Origin: Candidatus Humimonas hydrogenitrophica
Lineage (GTDB): Bacteria > Gemmatimonadota > Gemmatimonadetes > Palauibacterales > Palauibacteraceae
DNA length: 64,000 nt
Reading direction: 5' to 3'
Assembly: GCA_947581615.1 (NCBI GenBank)
Contig: CANPVD010000104.1
Coordinates: forward strand, 1-64,000
Within the stretch, counting starts at the first letter, position 1; each line of letters begins with the position of its first letter. The notes beneath the pieces were generated by a model, which saw only the letters and a program-made list of their open reading frames with translations, was not told the DNA's origin and did not search any database. Of this stretch, positions 43,779-51,747 are shown one piece after another. The translations under genes and the position numbers were made by a program.

Positions 43779-45103
43779 CGTCCGCCTCCCACCCGGCCGG
43801 CCGTGTCGGATGTCGGATACACCAGCAGCGTGTCACCCCCTCCGGAGAGGTCGCGCAGGTTCCGGACCGCCTCCACCGTCACCCGGTAGGCGCCCGGCGC
43901 CAGCGGACGTCCCAGCCGCGCCAGGAGCTTCTGCACCGGGAGCACCGACGTGTCGGCGGCGGCGGGCGTGCCACGGGGCGGTCCCGTGCCGGCAGCGCGC
44001 GCTCTCGTCGTGTCGAGAGAGACCGGGGCCGTCGTATCGCGCGCCGGACGCCCGGCCGTGTCCGCGCTCGCCGGGTGCGTCGGCTCGGCAGCCGATCCGG
44101 CCGTATCCGCCGGTGAACGCCCAGTCGTGTCGGCCGCCGCCGGGCGCGCCGCATCGGCCGGCACTCCGCCGGCGGACGGCTCCCGACCTCCGGCCGCGCT
44201 CCTCCCACCGCCGACCGTCTCCGGCCCCACCCCCGACACCGGCCAGGACGCGCCCGTTAGGGTGTCGCGAATCGCCACCCGCACGGAGTCGAAGGGTTGA
44301 TCGGGATCGAGATAGTCGTCGAAGCGCAACTCGACCGTCAGGCTGTCGAGGGCCGTGGCCACGAGGAGGCGGGGAGGCGTGCTGTCCGGCTCCGTGAGGC
44401 GCAGCGTGAGATCGACGCTGGAGGTGGAGTCGGGCAGGTCGAAGGCCGCGCTGTCGTAAGGCTCGAGCCGGCGCTGCAGCCGCATGTCCCCGTTCAGGTC
44501 CCTGAAGCCATAGGCCCGATAGTGTCCCGTCGGGAGGGAGGAGAGAGCGAACGTCCCGCCCGTATCGGACACGGCCGAGTAGGGGATGGTGTCGGGTGGG
44601 TGCTCGAACAGGACGCGTGCGCCCTGCACGCCCCGTCCGGTCACCCGATCCAGCAGGGTCCCCGCGGTCCGTGTGTCCGTGATGGGAGGACCGGTGGAGA
44701 ACACGACCCGGATGGGCGAGGCCGTCCGGTTTCCGAGCAGGTCCGGGATGCCGGCCGGAATCTCGATGACGTACACGGCGCCGGCCCGCCAGCCGCCGTC
44801 CGGGTGGATCTTGAGATCCGAGAACCCGCTCCCGACCTCGTAGCGGTAGGCGGGCGAGCCCAGCAGGGTCCGCGACAGGTCCTGCGGCGGTTTGATGGGC
44901 TCGTCGAACCCGATGTGAAGGTCGCCGTCGAAGCCGGGCACGATGGAGTCGTTGCCGGGCTCGACGAGGGATACCTGGGGCGGACGGGTATCCGGGAGGG
45001 CGCCGGGCGGCGCCTCCTCCTTGGCGCAACCGGCCAGGAACAGGAGCGCGGCGAGACCGGCCCCGCGACGTAGCGCGAGACCGGCCCCGCCGGATCGGTT
45101 CAC
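43775..45103 (-). CDS. Ig-like domain lipoprotein
   Basis: 442 residues. Lipoprotein signal ending in LLFLAGCAKEE. A bacterial Ig-like domain of the SbsA/Big-5 kind follows (PPQVSLVEPGNDSIVPGF, GFDEPIKP), then a carboxypeptidase-regulatory-like fold (GTFALSSLPTGHYRAYGFRD). Residues of about 300-390 are low complexity, rich in Asp-Thr-Thr, Ala, Pro and Arg. GTG start overlaps the valS stop. Envelope anchored; precise role unknown. Confidence 0.85.
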   Translation of the reverse strand: MNRSGGAGLALRRGAGLAALLFLAGCAKEEAPPGALPDTRPPQVSLVEPGNDSIVPGFDGDLHIGFDEPIKPPQDLSRTLLGSPAYRYEVGSGFSDLKIHPDGGWRAGAVYVIEIPAGIPDLLGNRTASPIRVVFSTGPPITDTRTAGTLLDRVTGRGVQGARVLFEHPPDTIPYSAVSDTGGTFALSSLPTGHYRAYGFRDLNGDMRLQRRLEPYDSAAFDLPDSTSSVDLTLRLTEPDSTPPRLLVATALDSLTVELRFDDYLDPDQPFDSVRVAIRDTLTGASWPVSGVGPETVGGGRSAAGGREPSAGGVPADAARPAAADTTGRSPADTAGSAAEPTHPASADTAGRPARDTTAPVSLDTTRARAAGTGPPRGTPAAADTSVLPVQKLLARLGRPLAPGAYRVTVEAVRNLRDLSGGGDTLLVYPTSDTAGRVGGGR

Positions 45104-47784
45104 GACGATCCCCCGGACCCGGACAGCACCCGGCGCTTGGCCTGCAGCCGCTCACGCTGCTCCTCCAGGGACCGGGCCTTGTCGCGCTCGCGCTGGACCA
45201 CATCTTCGGGCGCTTTCTGCAGGAAGTCCCGATTCGCGAGGCGCTTCCGCGATGCCTCGAGCAGCCTCTCCAGGCGGTCGAGCTCTTCGCCGATCCGTTC
45301 CCGCTCGCGGGCGAGGTCGATGACGTCGGCCAGCGGCACGAACAGCTCGGTGCCCGAGCGCAGGACCGCGTGCGCCCCGGCCTCGCCGTCGGCGCCCGGT
45401 CCTCGACGGACGGTCTCCACCCGCGCCAGGCGCCGGAGCCCGTCCTCTTCGGCTTCGAGGGCCCGCTCCAGGTCGGGCGACACCGATTCCAGGTGGACGG
45501 CCAGCTCCCGATACGGATCGATGTTGTACTCGGAGCGCACGTTCCGGAGCGTGGAGATCAACTCCTGCAGCTCGCCGACGGCCGCCTCGGCCTCCGGGTC
45601 CTCCCAGTCGGCGGGCGGAGCGGGCCACGGCCCCAGCATCAGGGTGGCCCCCGCGTCCACATCCGGGAGCTTGACGTAGAGCTCCTCGGTGATGAACGGC
45701 ATCACGGGATGCAGGAGCCGGAGCCACGTCTCGAGGACCTGGCGCAGCGTCCAGGCGGCCGCCCCGCGACTGGCCTCGCCACGCTCCCCGGCCAGTCGCG
45801 CCTTGGCCAGCTCCAGGTACCAGTCGCAAAAGTCGCCCCACACGAAGTGATAGATGCCGCCGGCGACCTCGTGGAGCCGGAAGTCGTCCAGGGCGGCGCT
45901 CGTCCCCGCCACCGCGGCCCGGGCCCGGCTCAGGATCCAGCGATCGGACAGCTCGAGCTCCGGCGCGACCGAGTCGGGTCGGTCCGAGATCTCCAGATGC
46001 GGAAGGGCGAAGCGCACCGCGTTCCAGATCTTGTTCGCGAAGTTGCGGCCCACCTGGAAGGCGGCATCCAGGTCCTCGTAGTCCAGCTGCAAGTCCGTGC
46101 CGAGGGCCGCGCCCTGGAGCAGCGTGAAGCGGAGGGCGTCGGCGCCGAACCGCTCCACGACCTCGAGCGGATCGATCCCGTTTCCGAGCGACTTGGACAT
46201 GCGCCGCCCCAGGTGGTCGCGGACCGTGCCGTTGATGACCACGTCCGTGAAGGGCAGGTCGTCCATGAACTCGAGACCGGCCATCACCATGCGGGCCACC
46301 CAGAAAAAGAGGATGTCCGCGGCCGTGACCAGGGTGTCGGTCGGATAGAAGGTCTCCAGGTCCGGCGTGTCCGCGGGCCAGCCGAGCGTGCTGAACGGCC
46401 ACAGCCATGAGCTGAACCACGTGTCGAGCACGTCCGGGTCCCGCTCCAGTTCGCCGCCGCACTCGGGACACACGTCCGGGTCCTCGCGCACCACCACCTC
46501 GGCCCCGCACGCCTCGTCCCGGCAGTACCAGACCGGGATGCGGTGACCCCACCACAGCTGGCGGCTGATGCACCAGTCCCGGATGTTCTCCATCCAGTGC
46601 TCGTAGATCTGGCCGTAGCGCTCCGGGTGGAAGCGAAGGCGACCCTCCCGATAGGCCTCGAGGGCCGGGCGGGCCAGCGGCTCCATGCGCACGAACCACT
46701 GCAGGCTGAGCCGGTGCTCGACGATCGTGTCGCACCGATAGCAGCGACCCACCGAGTGGACGTGATCCTCGACTCGAACCAGGCTGCCCGCCTCCTCGAG
46801 GGCCGCCACGATGGCCTCCCGGGCCGTGAACCGGTCCAACCCCCGGAAGGCCTCGGGAACCTCGTCGGACATCGTCGCCTGGTCCGTCATGGCGTCCACC
46901 ACCTCGAGGTCGTGCCGGCGGCCGATCTCGAAGTCGTTCGGGTCGTGGGCCGGCGTCACCTTGAGGACGCCCGTCCCGAACTCCGGGTCGACGTACTCGT
47001 CGGCCACGATCGGCAGCCTTCGTCCGACCAGGGGGAGGATCGCGGTGCGTCCCACCAGGTCCGCATGGCGCTCGTCGTCCGGGTGCACGGCCAGCCCGGT
47101 GTCCCCGAGCATCGTCTCCGGACGGGTGGTGGCCACGATGACCGTGCGCTCGGGGTCATCCTCCAGGCGATAGGCGATGTGCCACAGCCTTCCGGGCTGC
47201 TCCCGGTGCTCCGCTTCCTCGTTGGAGAGTGCCGTTCCACACCGCGGGCACCAGTTGATGATGTACTGGCCCCGGTACACCAGGCCCTTCTCGTACAGCG
47301 AGACGAACACCTCGCGCACCGCGCGTGACAGGCCCTCGTCCAGGGTAAAGCGCGTGCGCTGCCAGTCGCACGAGCAGCCGATGGCCTTGAGCTGCTCGAT
47401 GATGCGGCTCCCGTACTCCTCGACCCACGCCCACACGCGCTCGACGAACGCGTCCCGGCCCAGGTCCCAGCGGGTGAGACCCTCCTCGGCAAGCTGGCGC
47501 TCCACCACGTTCTGGGTGGCGATGCCCGCGTGGTCCGTGCCCGGAACCCACAGCGCGTCGCGACCCTGCATGCGCCGCGCCCGGATCAGCACGTCCTGGA
47601 TCGTGTTGTTGAGGCCGTGACCCATGTGGAGGGCGGCGGTCACGTTGGGCGGGGGCATCACGATGACGTAGGGGTCCTCCGCCAGGGAGGACTGCACGTG
47701 GAAGTAGCCTTCGGAGGCCCATCTCCGGTAGAGACGGCCCTCCAGGTCCGTTGGATCGTACCGTGCTTCGAGCTCGTGTGTCAC
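45100..47784 (-). CDS. valS: Valyl-tRNA synthetase
   Basis: Class-I aminoacyl-tRNA synthetase with editing domain. 894 residues. HMGH (53-56) within PPPNVTAALHMGHGLNN and RRMSKSLGN are the two class signatures (HIGH and KMSKS). The C-terminal coiled coil (DLARERERIGEELDRLERLL) is typical of ValS. First gene of a six-gene operon continuing to purH. Confidence 0.97.
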   Translation of the reverse strand: MTHELEARYDPTDLEGRLYRRWASEGYFHVQSSLAEDPYVIVMPPPNVTAALHMGHGLNNTIQDVLIRARRMQGRDALWVPGTDHAGIATQNVVERQLAEEGLTRWDLGRDAFVERVWAWVEEYGSRIIEQLKAIGCSCDWQRTRFTLDEGLSRAVREVFVSLYEKGLVYRGQYIINWCPRCGTALSNEEAEHREQPGRLWHIAYRLEDDPERTVIVATTRPETMLGDTGLAVHPDDERHADLVGRTAILPLVGRRLPIVADEYVDPEFGTGVLKVTPAHDPNDFEIGRRHDLEVVDAMTDQATMSDEVPEAFRGLDRFTAREAIVAALEEAGSLVRVEDHVHSVGRCYRCDTIVEHRLSLQWFVRMEPLARPALEAYREGRLRFHPERYGQIYEHWMENIRDWCISRQLWWGHRIPVWYCRDEACGAEVVVREDPDVCPECGGELERDPDVLDTWFSSWLWPFSTLGWPADTPDLETFYPTDTLVTAADILFFWVARMVMAGLEFMDDLPFTDVVINGTVRDHLGRRMSKSLGNGIDPLEVVERFGADALRFTLLQGAALGTDLQLDYEDLDAAFQVGRNFANKIWNAVRFALPHLEISDRPDSVAPELELSDRWILSRARAAVAGTSAALDDFRLHEVAGGIYHFVWGDFCDWYLELAKARLAGERGEASRGAAAWTLRQVLETWLRLLHPVMPFITEELYVKLPDVDAGATLMLGPWPAPPADWEDPEAEAAVGELQELISTLRNVRSEYNIDPYRELAVHLESVSPDLERALEAEEDGLRRLARVETVRRGPGADGEAGAHAVLRSGTELFVPLADVIDLARERERIGEELDRLERLLEASRKRLANRDFLQKAPEDVVQRERDKARSLEEQRERLQAKRRVLSGSGGSS

Positions 47785-47875
47785 CGCAGGCTCATTCCTC
47801 GGATTGCGCTGCCGGCTCTCGCGGCACGAGCGGCCTCCGAGAGCATGGAGGGCGCCCCGCGCGCGGCGAACGCTG

Positions 47876-47905
47876 AGTCTAACGGACGGCCCGCGAGCGG
47901 AGCAA
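47876..47905 (-). promoter_or_regulatory. Candidate promoter of the valS operon
   Basis: Minus strand TTGCTC (47905-47900), 18 bases, TAGACT (47881-47876). Start near 47869, about 85 bases before the GTG. Confidence 0.4.
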
Positions 47906-47970
47906 CGTCGCCCCGCGGCGAGGGGTGGAGCCGCCGGGTCCGGACTCCCGGCTCCCCCGAGGCGGGGTCG

Positions 47971-48792
47971 TCACCGCCCGCCCCCGCCCGTCGTGTCCCG
48001 CGGCGAGCCGCCGGAGTCGGCCGACGCCTTCCCTGCCTCGTCACGCGCCCGTTTCACCATCTCCTTCTCCCGCTCCTGCTGGACTTTGCGGGCCTCCTGC
48101 AGCGCGTCCTGAAACCGGATGATCTCCAGGTCGCGAACCTGCTGCTCCAGCTCCCTGGCCTTGTCACCGTAGGGCTGGAACAGCTGCCCGAACGGGATAG
48201 GGATGACGATCTTGCCCAGGTGGAGCCCGTCGGGCGCGATGCCCCAGCTCTTGTCGCCCTTGTGGATGAGCCACTCGCTCGCCCGCTTCCTGGCCTCCGC
48301 GCTCAGGGCGAGGCTGTCCAGGTAGGATCCCAGGATGGCGCGCACGGCGCTGTCCGCTCGCGCCAGCTCTGCGAGGGTGCGCGGCGGCAGCTCCGCCGCC
48401 CGGATGCCCTGCCACACCCTCAGGTCGCCGGGACGCGGCTGCAGCTTCTCGCCGTTGGTGAGACGTTCACCCTTCTCTACACGTACGGCGCCCCGATTCT
48501 CGGACGTTCGGGGCGAGGCGCCGGTCTCGGGGCCCTCGGGGCTCTCGGGACGCGCCGGCTGGCCGGACGGCCCCGAGACGGCCGGGGGCGCCTGGAGCTG
48601 GAGCGCCCGGATCCCCTCGAAGGACGGAGCCTGGCGCGGGATCGGGGCATAGTGCATCGCGGGGAGCGCCAGCTGCCGGGAGAGGAAGAGCACCACCACC
48701 ACGTGGACCAGGAGGGAGACGGCCAGGCCGACCCCTATCACGCGGCGATAGTGGCGCTCGCGCTCGGCCCTCGGTGGATGCGGGTCTCTCAC
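47971..48792 (-). CDS. Single-pass envelope protein with TonB-like N-terminus
   Basis: Not a known family for me. 273 residues: a short basic head, one membrane helix (VIGVGLAVSLLVHVVVVLFL, similar in style to TonB/energy-transducing proteins), a Pro/Arg/Glu-rich periplasmic stretch, a folded part (WGIAPDGLHLGKIVIPIPFGQ) and a charged coiled coil to the end (EARKVQQEREKEMVKRA). No C-terminal TonB domain is visible. GTG start in a GTGA overlap with rsmI. Confidence 0.75.
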   Translation of the reverse strand: MRDPHPPRAERERHYRRVIGVGLAVSLLVHVVVVLFLSRQLALPAMHYAPIPRQAPSFEGIRALQLQAPPAVSGPSGQPARPESPEGPETGASPRTSENRGAVRVEKGERLTNGEKLQPRPGDLRVWQGIRAAELPPRTLAELARADSAVRAILGSYLDSLALSAEARKRASEWLIHKGDKSWGIAPDGLHLGKIVIPIPFGQLFQPYGDKARELEQQVRDLEIIRFQDALQEARKVQQEREKEMVKRARDEAGKASADSGGSPRDTTGGGGR

Positions 48793-49631
48793 GCCCCGCC
48801 AGTCCCGGCTTCCAGGGCCAGCGCGTACGCCTCGTTCCGCGGCATCCCGAAGCGCTCCTGCAGGTGCGTGGCCGCGTCCCGAGTGCTGTCACCCGCGTCG
48901 ATCCGGCGGCGGGCCTCCTCTCGGATGTCGCCGAGTCGCTCCCTCCAGTCGGGAGACGCTCCCGCTTCGATGACCAGCGTCACCTCGCCCCGCAGCACCG
49001 TGCCCGTCAGACGCTCGGCCAGCTCGGCGACCGTCCCGGACGACACCTCCTCGTGCAGCTTGGTGAGCTCGCGGCACAGCACGCACCGGCGCCCGCCGAG
49101 TCCGGATCGCACCAGGTCCGCGGACAGCTCGGCGACTCGTCGGGGCGATTCGAACGCCACCACGGTCACCCGGCTTTCCGAGAGGCGCGCGAGCCATTCC
49201 TCCCGCTCCCCGCCCGAGCGCGGGGGGAATCCGAGGAACAGATAGCGATCCGCCGGGAAGCCCGAGACCGACAGGGCGGCGGCGGGTGCCGACGGTCCCG
49301 GCACGGTTCGGACCGGCAGGCCGGCGGCCAGCACGGCCCGCACGACCCGGCTCCCCGGATCCGAGATGACCGGCGTGCCGGCATCCGATACGACGGCGGC
49401 GCTGCGTCCGCCGAGGAGGAGGTCCACGACCTCCGAACACCGGGACGCCTCGTTGTGTTCGTGCAGCGAGCGGAGCTCCGCGTCGATGCCGGCCGCGGCC
49501 AGCAGTCTGCCCGTGTGCCGCGTGTCCTCCGCGTACACGCGATCGACGCCGGCCAGCACCGTCGCGGCGCGGCGGCCGAGGTCCTCCAGGTTGCCGATCG
49601 GTGTCCCGACCACGTACAGGGCGCTCTCCAT
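48789..49631 (-). CDS. rsmI: 16S rRNA (cytidine-1402-2'-O)-methyltransferase
   Basis: Methylates the ribose of C1402 in the decoding centre. 280 residues of the tetrapyrrole-methylase fold: YVVGTPIGNLEDL at the start, EDTRHTGRLL, VVSDAGTPVISDPG and CVLCRELTKLHEE. Start ATG 49631 directly follows AGGAGGC, an unusually close ribosome site. Operon trxA-rsmI-envelope protein. Confidence 0.95.
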   Translation of the reverse strand: MESALYVVGTPIGNLEDLGRRAATVLAGVDRVYAEDTRHTGRLLAAAGIDAELRSLHEHNEASRCSEVVDLLLGGRSAAVVSDAGTPVISDPGSRVVRAVLAAGLPVRTVPGPSAPAAALSVSGFPADRYLFLGFPPRSGGEREEWLARLSESRVTVVAFESPRRVAELSADLVRSGLGGRRCVLCRELTKLHEEVSSGTVAELAERLTGTVLRGEVTLVIEAGASPDWRERLGDIREEARRRIDAGDSTRDAATHLQERFGMPRNEAYALALEAGTGGA

Positions 49632-49678
49632 GCCTCCTCGTTCCGCCTTCAGGCCGGGTCCCGGGCCCCTCCAGCAGA

Positions 49679-49711
49679 ACGCCTCCCGGTCCCCGAGGGA
49701 CCGGGAGGCGT
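49679..49711 (-). terminator. Terminator after trxA
   Basis: Perfect 14-pair stem (ACGCCTCCCGGTCC with its complement) and 5-base loop, between trxA and rsmI; followed on the minus strand only by TTCT. It may lower readthrough into rsmI. Confidence 0.6.
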
Positions 49712-49782
49712 CTCTCCCCGGGTCGCCGGCCCGGTGTCCCGGCCGGTCTCCCGCCCCTTCGCCCGGGGCGGCCTGCGCGCCC

Positions 49783-50115
49783 TCAGACGTGCTCCTTGAT
49801 CTTGCGCTCCAGGGCGGCCTTGGGCACCGCACCCACGACCGTGTCCACGTGCGCCCCGTCCTTGAAGAACAGGATGCTCGGAATGGAGCGGATCTGGAAC
49901 CGCTGGGTCGTCCTCTGGTTCTCGTCCACGTCCATCTTGCCGACCTTCATGCGCCCCGCGTACTCTTCGGCCAGCTCCTCGACGATGGGGCTCACCATCC
50001 GGCAAGGCCCGCACCATTCGGCCCAGAAGTCCACCAGAGCCAGTCCAGCGGCGCCCTCGATCTCCGTCTCGAAGTTGTCGTCCGTCAGCTCGATCAGCCC
50101 CGCTTCCGCGCTCAT
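49783..50115 (-). CDS. trxA: Thioredoxin
   Basis: General disulfide reductase, cytoplasmic. 110 residues with the classic WCGPC at 34-38, cis-Pro in SIPSILFF and the normal thioredoxin fold throughout. Starts at ATG 50115 and lies divergently from the epimerase gene. Confidence 0.96.
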   Translation of the reverse strand: MSAEAGLIELTDDNFETEIEGAAGLALVDFWAEWCGPCRMVSPIVEELAEEYAGRMKVGKMDVDENQRTTQRFQIRSIPSILFFKDGAHVDTVVGAVPKAALERKIKEHV

Positions 50116-50141
50116 CGCTCGTCCTCGTCTTCGATGATTCG

Positions 50142-50169
50142 TTGAAACCGCTCGACCGTATCCGATAAT
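50142..50169 (+). promoter_or_regulatory. Candidate promoter for the epimerase gene
   Basis: TTGAAA (50142-50147), 16 bases, GATAAT (50164-50169). It gives a leader of about 165 bases that contains nearly three copies of a 9-base repeat GTCTCCCGC (50211-50237). Confidence 0.5.
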
Positions 50170-50343
50170 GCGACCGGCGGACCGCCCCGGTCGGGCGGCC
50201 GTGCGCTCCCGTCTCCCGCGTCTCCCGCGTCTCCCCCGTGCGCCGGTCGTGTCAGCCTCTCACATTACCACGGGTGCCACCGAATGTTCGCCGATCCGGG
50301 GGAGCCCGATCGCGGCGACGAGCCCGGAGCGGGAGAAGAGCGC

Positions 50344-50766
50344 ATGAGCAAGGTCGATCACGTCGGCATCGCGGTCAACGCGCTTTCGGAGAGCGTACCC
50401 CTGTACGAGGCCCTTCTCGGCAGGCCGCCCTCCGGTCGCGAGGTGGTCGAGTCGGAGGGCGTCCGCGTGGCCTTCTTCGGCGAGGGAGCGGGACGGGTCG
50501 AGCTCATCGAGCCCACGGCTCCCGACACCCCGGTGGGCCGCTTCATCGAGCGCCGTGGGCCCGGCCTCCACCACGTATGCGTGGTCGTCGACGACCTGGA
50601 CGTCGCTCTCGCCGGGGCCGCCGACCGCGGCGCCGAGCCCCTGCCTCCCGGGATCCGCGTCGGCGCCGGCGGTCGGCGGGTGGCGTTCCTGCACCCGCGG
50701 TCCACGGGCGGCGTCCTGCTGGAGATGGTCGAGGCGGAGCCGGATCCGCGCGCGGAGAGCCCGTGA
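50344..50766 (+). CDS. mce: Methylmalonyl-CoA epimerase
   Basis: Interconverts (R)- and (S)-methylmalonyl-CoA in propionate metabolism. 140 residues, vicinal-oxygen-chelate fold with paired motifs: VDHVGIAVNAL (first metal His), FFGEGAGRVELIEP, GLHHVCVVVDDL and GVLLEMVEAE (last Glu). ATG 50344 follows GGAGAAGAGC. Its stop overlaps a 30-codon frame. Confidence 0.92.
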   Translation: MSKVDHVGIAVNALSESVPLYEALLGRPPSGREVVESEGVRVAFFGEGAGRVELIEPTAPDTPVGRFIERRGPGLHHVCVVVDDLDVALAGAADRGAEPLPPGIRVGAGGRRVAFLHPRSTGGVLLEMVEAEPDPRAESP

Positions 50767-50855
50767 CGCTGTCGATGTCGGTCATCGCGCCCACGCTCGA
50801 CGAAGTCGTCGGACGGGGCGACATCCCGCGTTGGGCCCGGCGGCGGGTGCTTTAG
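50763..50855 (+). CDS. Tiny 30-aa frame coupled to the epimerase gene
   Basis: 30 codons from a GTG overlapping the mce stop (GTGA) to TAG. Contains SVIAPTLDEVVGRGDIPRW. Third positions are almost all G/C, which suggests selection, but nothing is recognised and it could be a fragment of a longer, frame-broken gene with the next two frames. Confidence 0.35.
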   Translation: MTLSMSVIAPTLDEVVGRGDIPRWARRRVL

Positions 50856-50862
50856 GCTCTCG

Positions 50863-51081
50863 TTGAAGACGCGCGACGACGTCCCGCCGGTGCGCCGGCC
50901 GGCCGAGCTCCTCCTGGCCGCCGAAATCCGCCTGCGGACCCGCCCGTGGCGCGCCGACGGTGGCGAGTTTCCCGACTACCCCCTGGGCGAGGACCTCGTG
51001 CCGGTGAGATTCCTGGAGCGCGTGGGGCGGTTCCGGCCCATCCCGGCCGGGCGGCTACCTCGGATCGGCGCCGAGAGGTGA
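50863..51081 (+). CDS. Unknown 72-aa protein
   Basis: 72 codons from TTG 50863 (weak AGG eight bases upstream). Rich in Arg, Pro and Leu (AELLLAAEIRLRTRPWRADG, YPLGEDLVPVRFLERVGRF). Codon third positions strongly favour G/C. Its stop overlaps the next ATG by one base (TGATG). Not recognised. Confidence 0.4.
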   Translation: MKTRDDVPPVRRPAELLLAAEIRLRTRPWRADGGEFPDYPLGEDLVPVRFLERVGRFRPIPAGRLPRIGAER

Positions 51082-51204
51082 TGGACCTCGTCCTGACCCC
51101 GGTCCTCCACACGGCCCTATGGCTGGCCTTCCAGCTCGGGGGGGCCGCTCGTCCAGCTGGCGGGCTGGTACGGGGAGCCCGTCAGGGCTGGCCCTCGCGG
51201 GTGA
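51081..51204 (+). pseudogene. Short membrane-like frame broken at a G7 run
   Basis: ATG 51081 opens MDLVLTPVLHTALWLAFQLGG, a possible membrane helix. At the run of seven G (51138-51144) the coding signature moves by one base: in the other frame it continues PLVQLAGWYGEPVRAGPRG and stops at 51204. With six G it would be a 40-codon gene. A sequencing slip, a real frameshift or programmed slippage are all possible. It overlaps the end of the gene on the other strand. Confidence 0.35.
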
Positions 51205-51634
51205 GCGGGCTCAGGTCGATCTTCTCGATGAACCAGCGACCGTCCTCCGTCGAAACCGCGATGAACGGCAACGTCACGGTCCCGCGGCTGGTCCCCGTCA
51301 TGGTGACCAGTAGGCGGTGTTCGTAGGGCTCCAGCAACGCTTGATGGGCGGCCTTGACGTCGTAGCCCGAGTGCTCCAGGAAGGCGGCCAGCACGACCAT
51401 GCGCTGCTCGACGTCCTTCACGCCCAGCGTGAGCTCGGCCGGCCCCTTGTGGGTCCCGAATTGCTGCCCCATGCGCTCGTAGTCCTTCGACTGGGCCGCA
51501 TCCAGGAAGGCGTGTACAGTCTGCTCGGGCGTCATCGAGCCGTACTGGCTGCGGGGCGCGCTCAGCACGGACCCCGAGCTGGCGCACGAGGCCCACGCCA
51601 CGAGGCCACACACGACGGCCCCGGCTCGCAGCAT
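51182..51634 (-). CDS. Small lipoprotein, NTF2-like
   Basis: 150 residues from ATG 51634 with a lipobox near the start (VCGLVAWASCASS). The mature part begins with a helix typical of NTF2-like/DUF4878 proteins (TPEQTVHAFLDAAQSKDYERMGQQFG) and ends with a sheet (TVTLPFIAVSTEDGRWFIEKID). GTG 51661 is an alternative start adding a basic head. Function unknown; it lies just downstream of clpB. Confidence 0.7.
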   Translation of the reverse strand: MLRAGAVVCGLVAWASCASSGSVLSAPRSQYGSMTPEQTVHAFLDAAQSKDYERMGQQFGTHKGPAELTLGVKDVEQRMVVLAAFLEHSGYDVKAAHQALLEPYEHRLLVTMTGTSRGTVTLPFIAVSTEDGRWFIEKIDLSPLTREGQP

Positions 51635-51747
51635 CCGACGAGCTCGGGCTCGACTCTCCACGATGGCTACCGTCCGGGCTGGGGGATCGGAGGGGCGACC
51701 CGACGGGCGCCGCCCCCGGCAGGATGTAGGCGGACGGGTTGCTCGGG

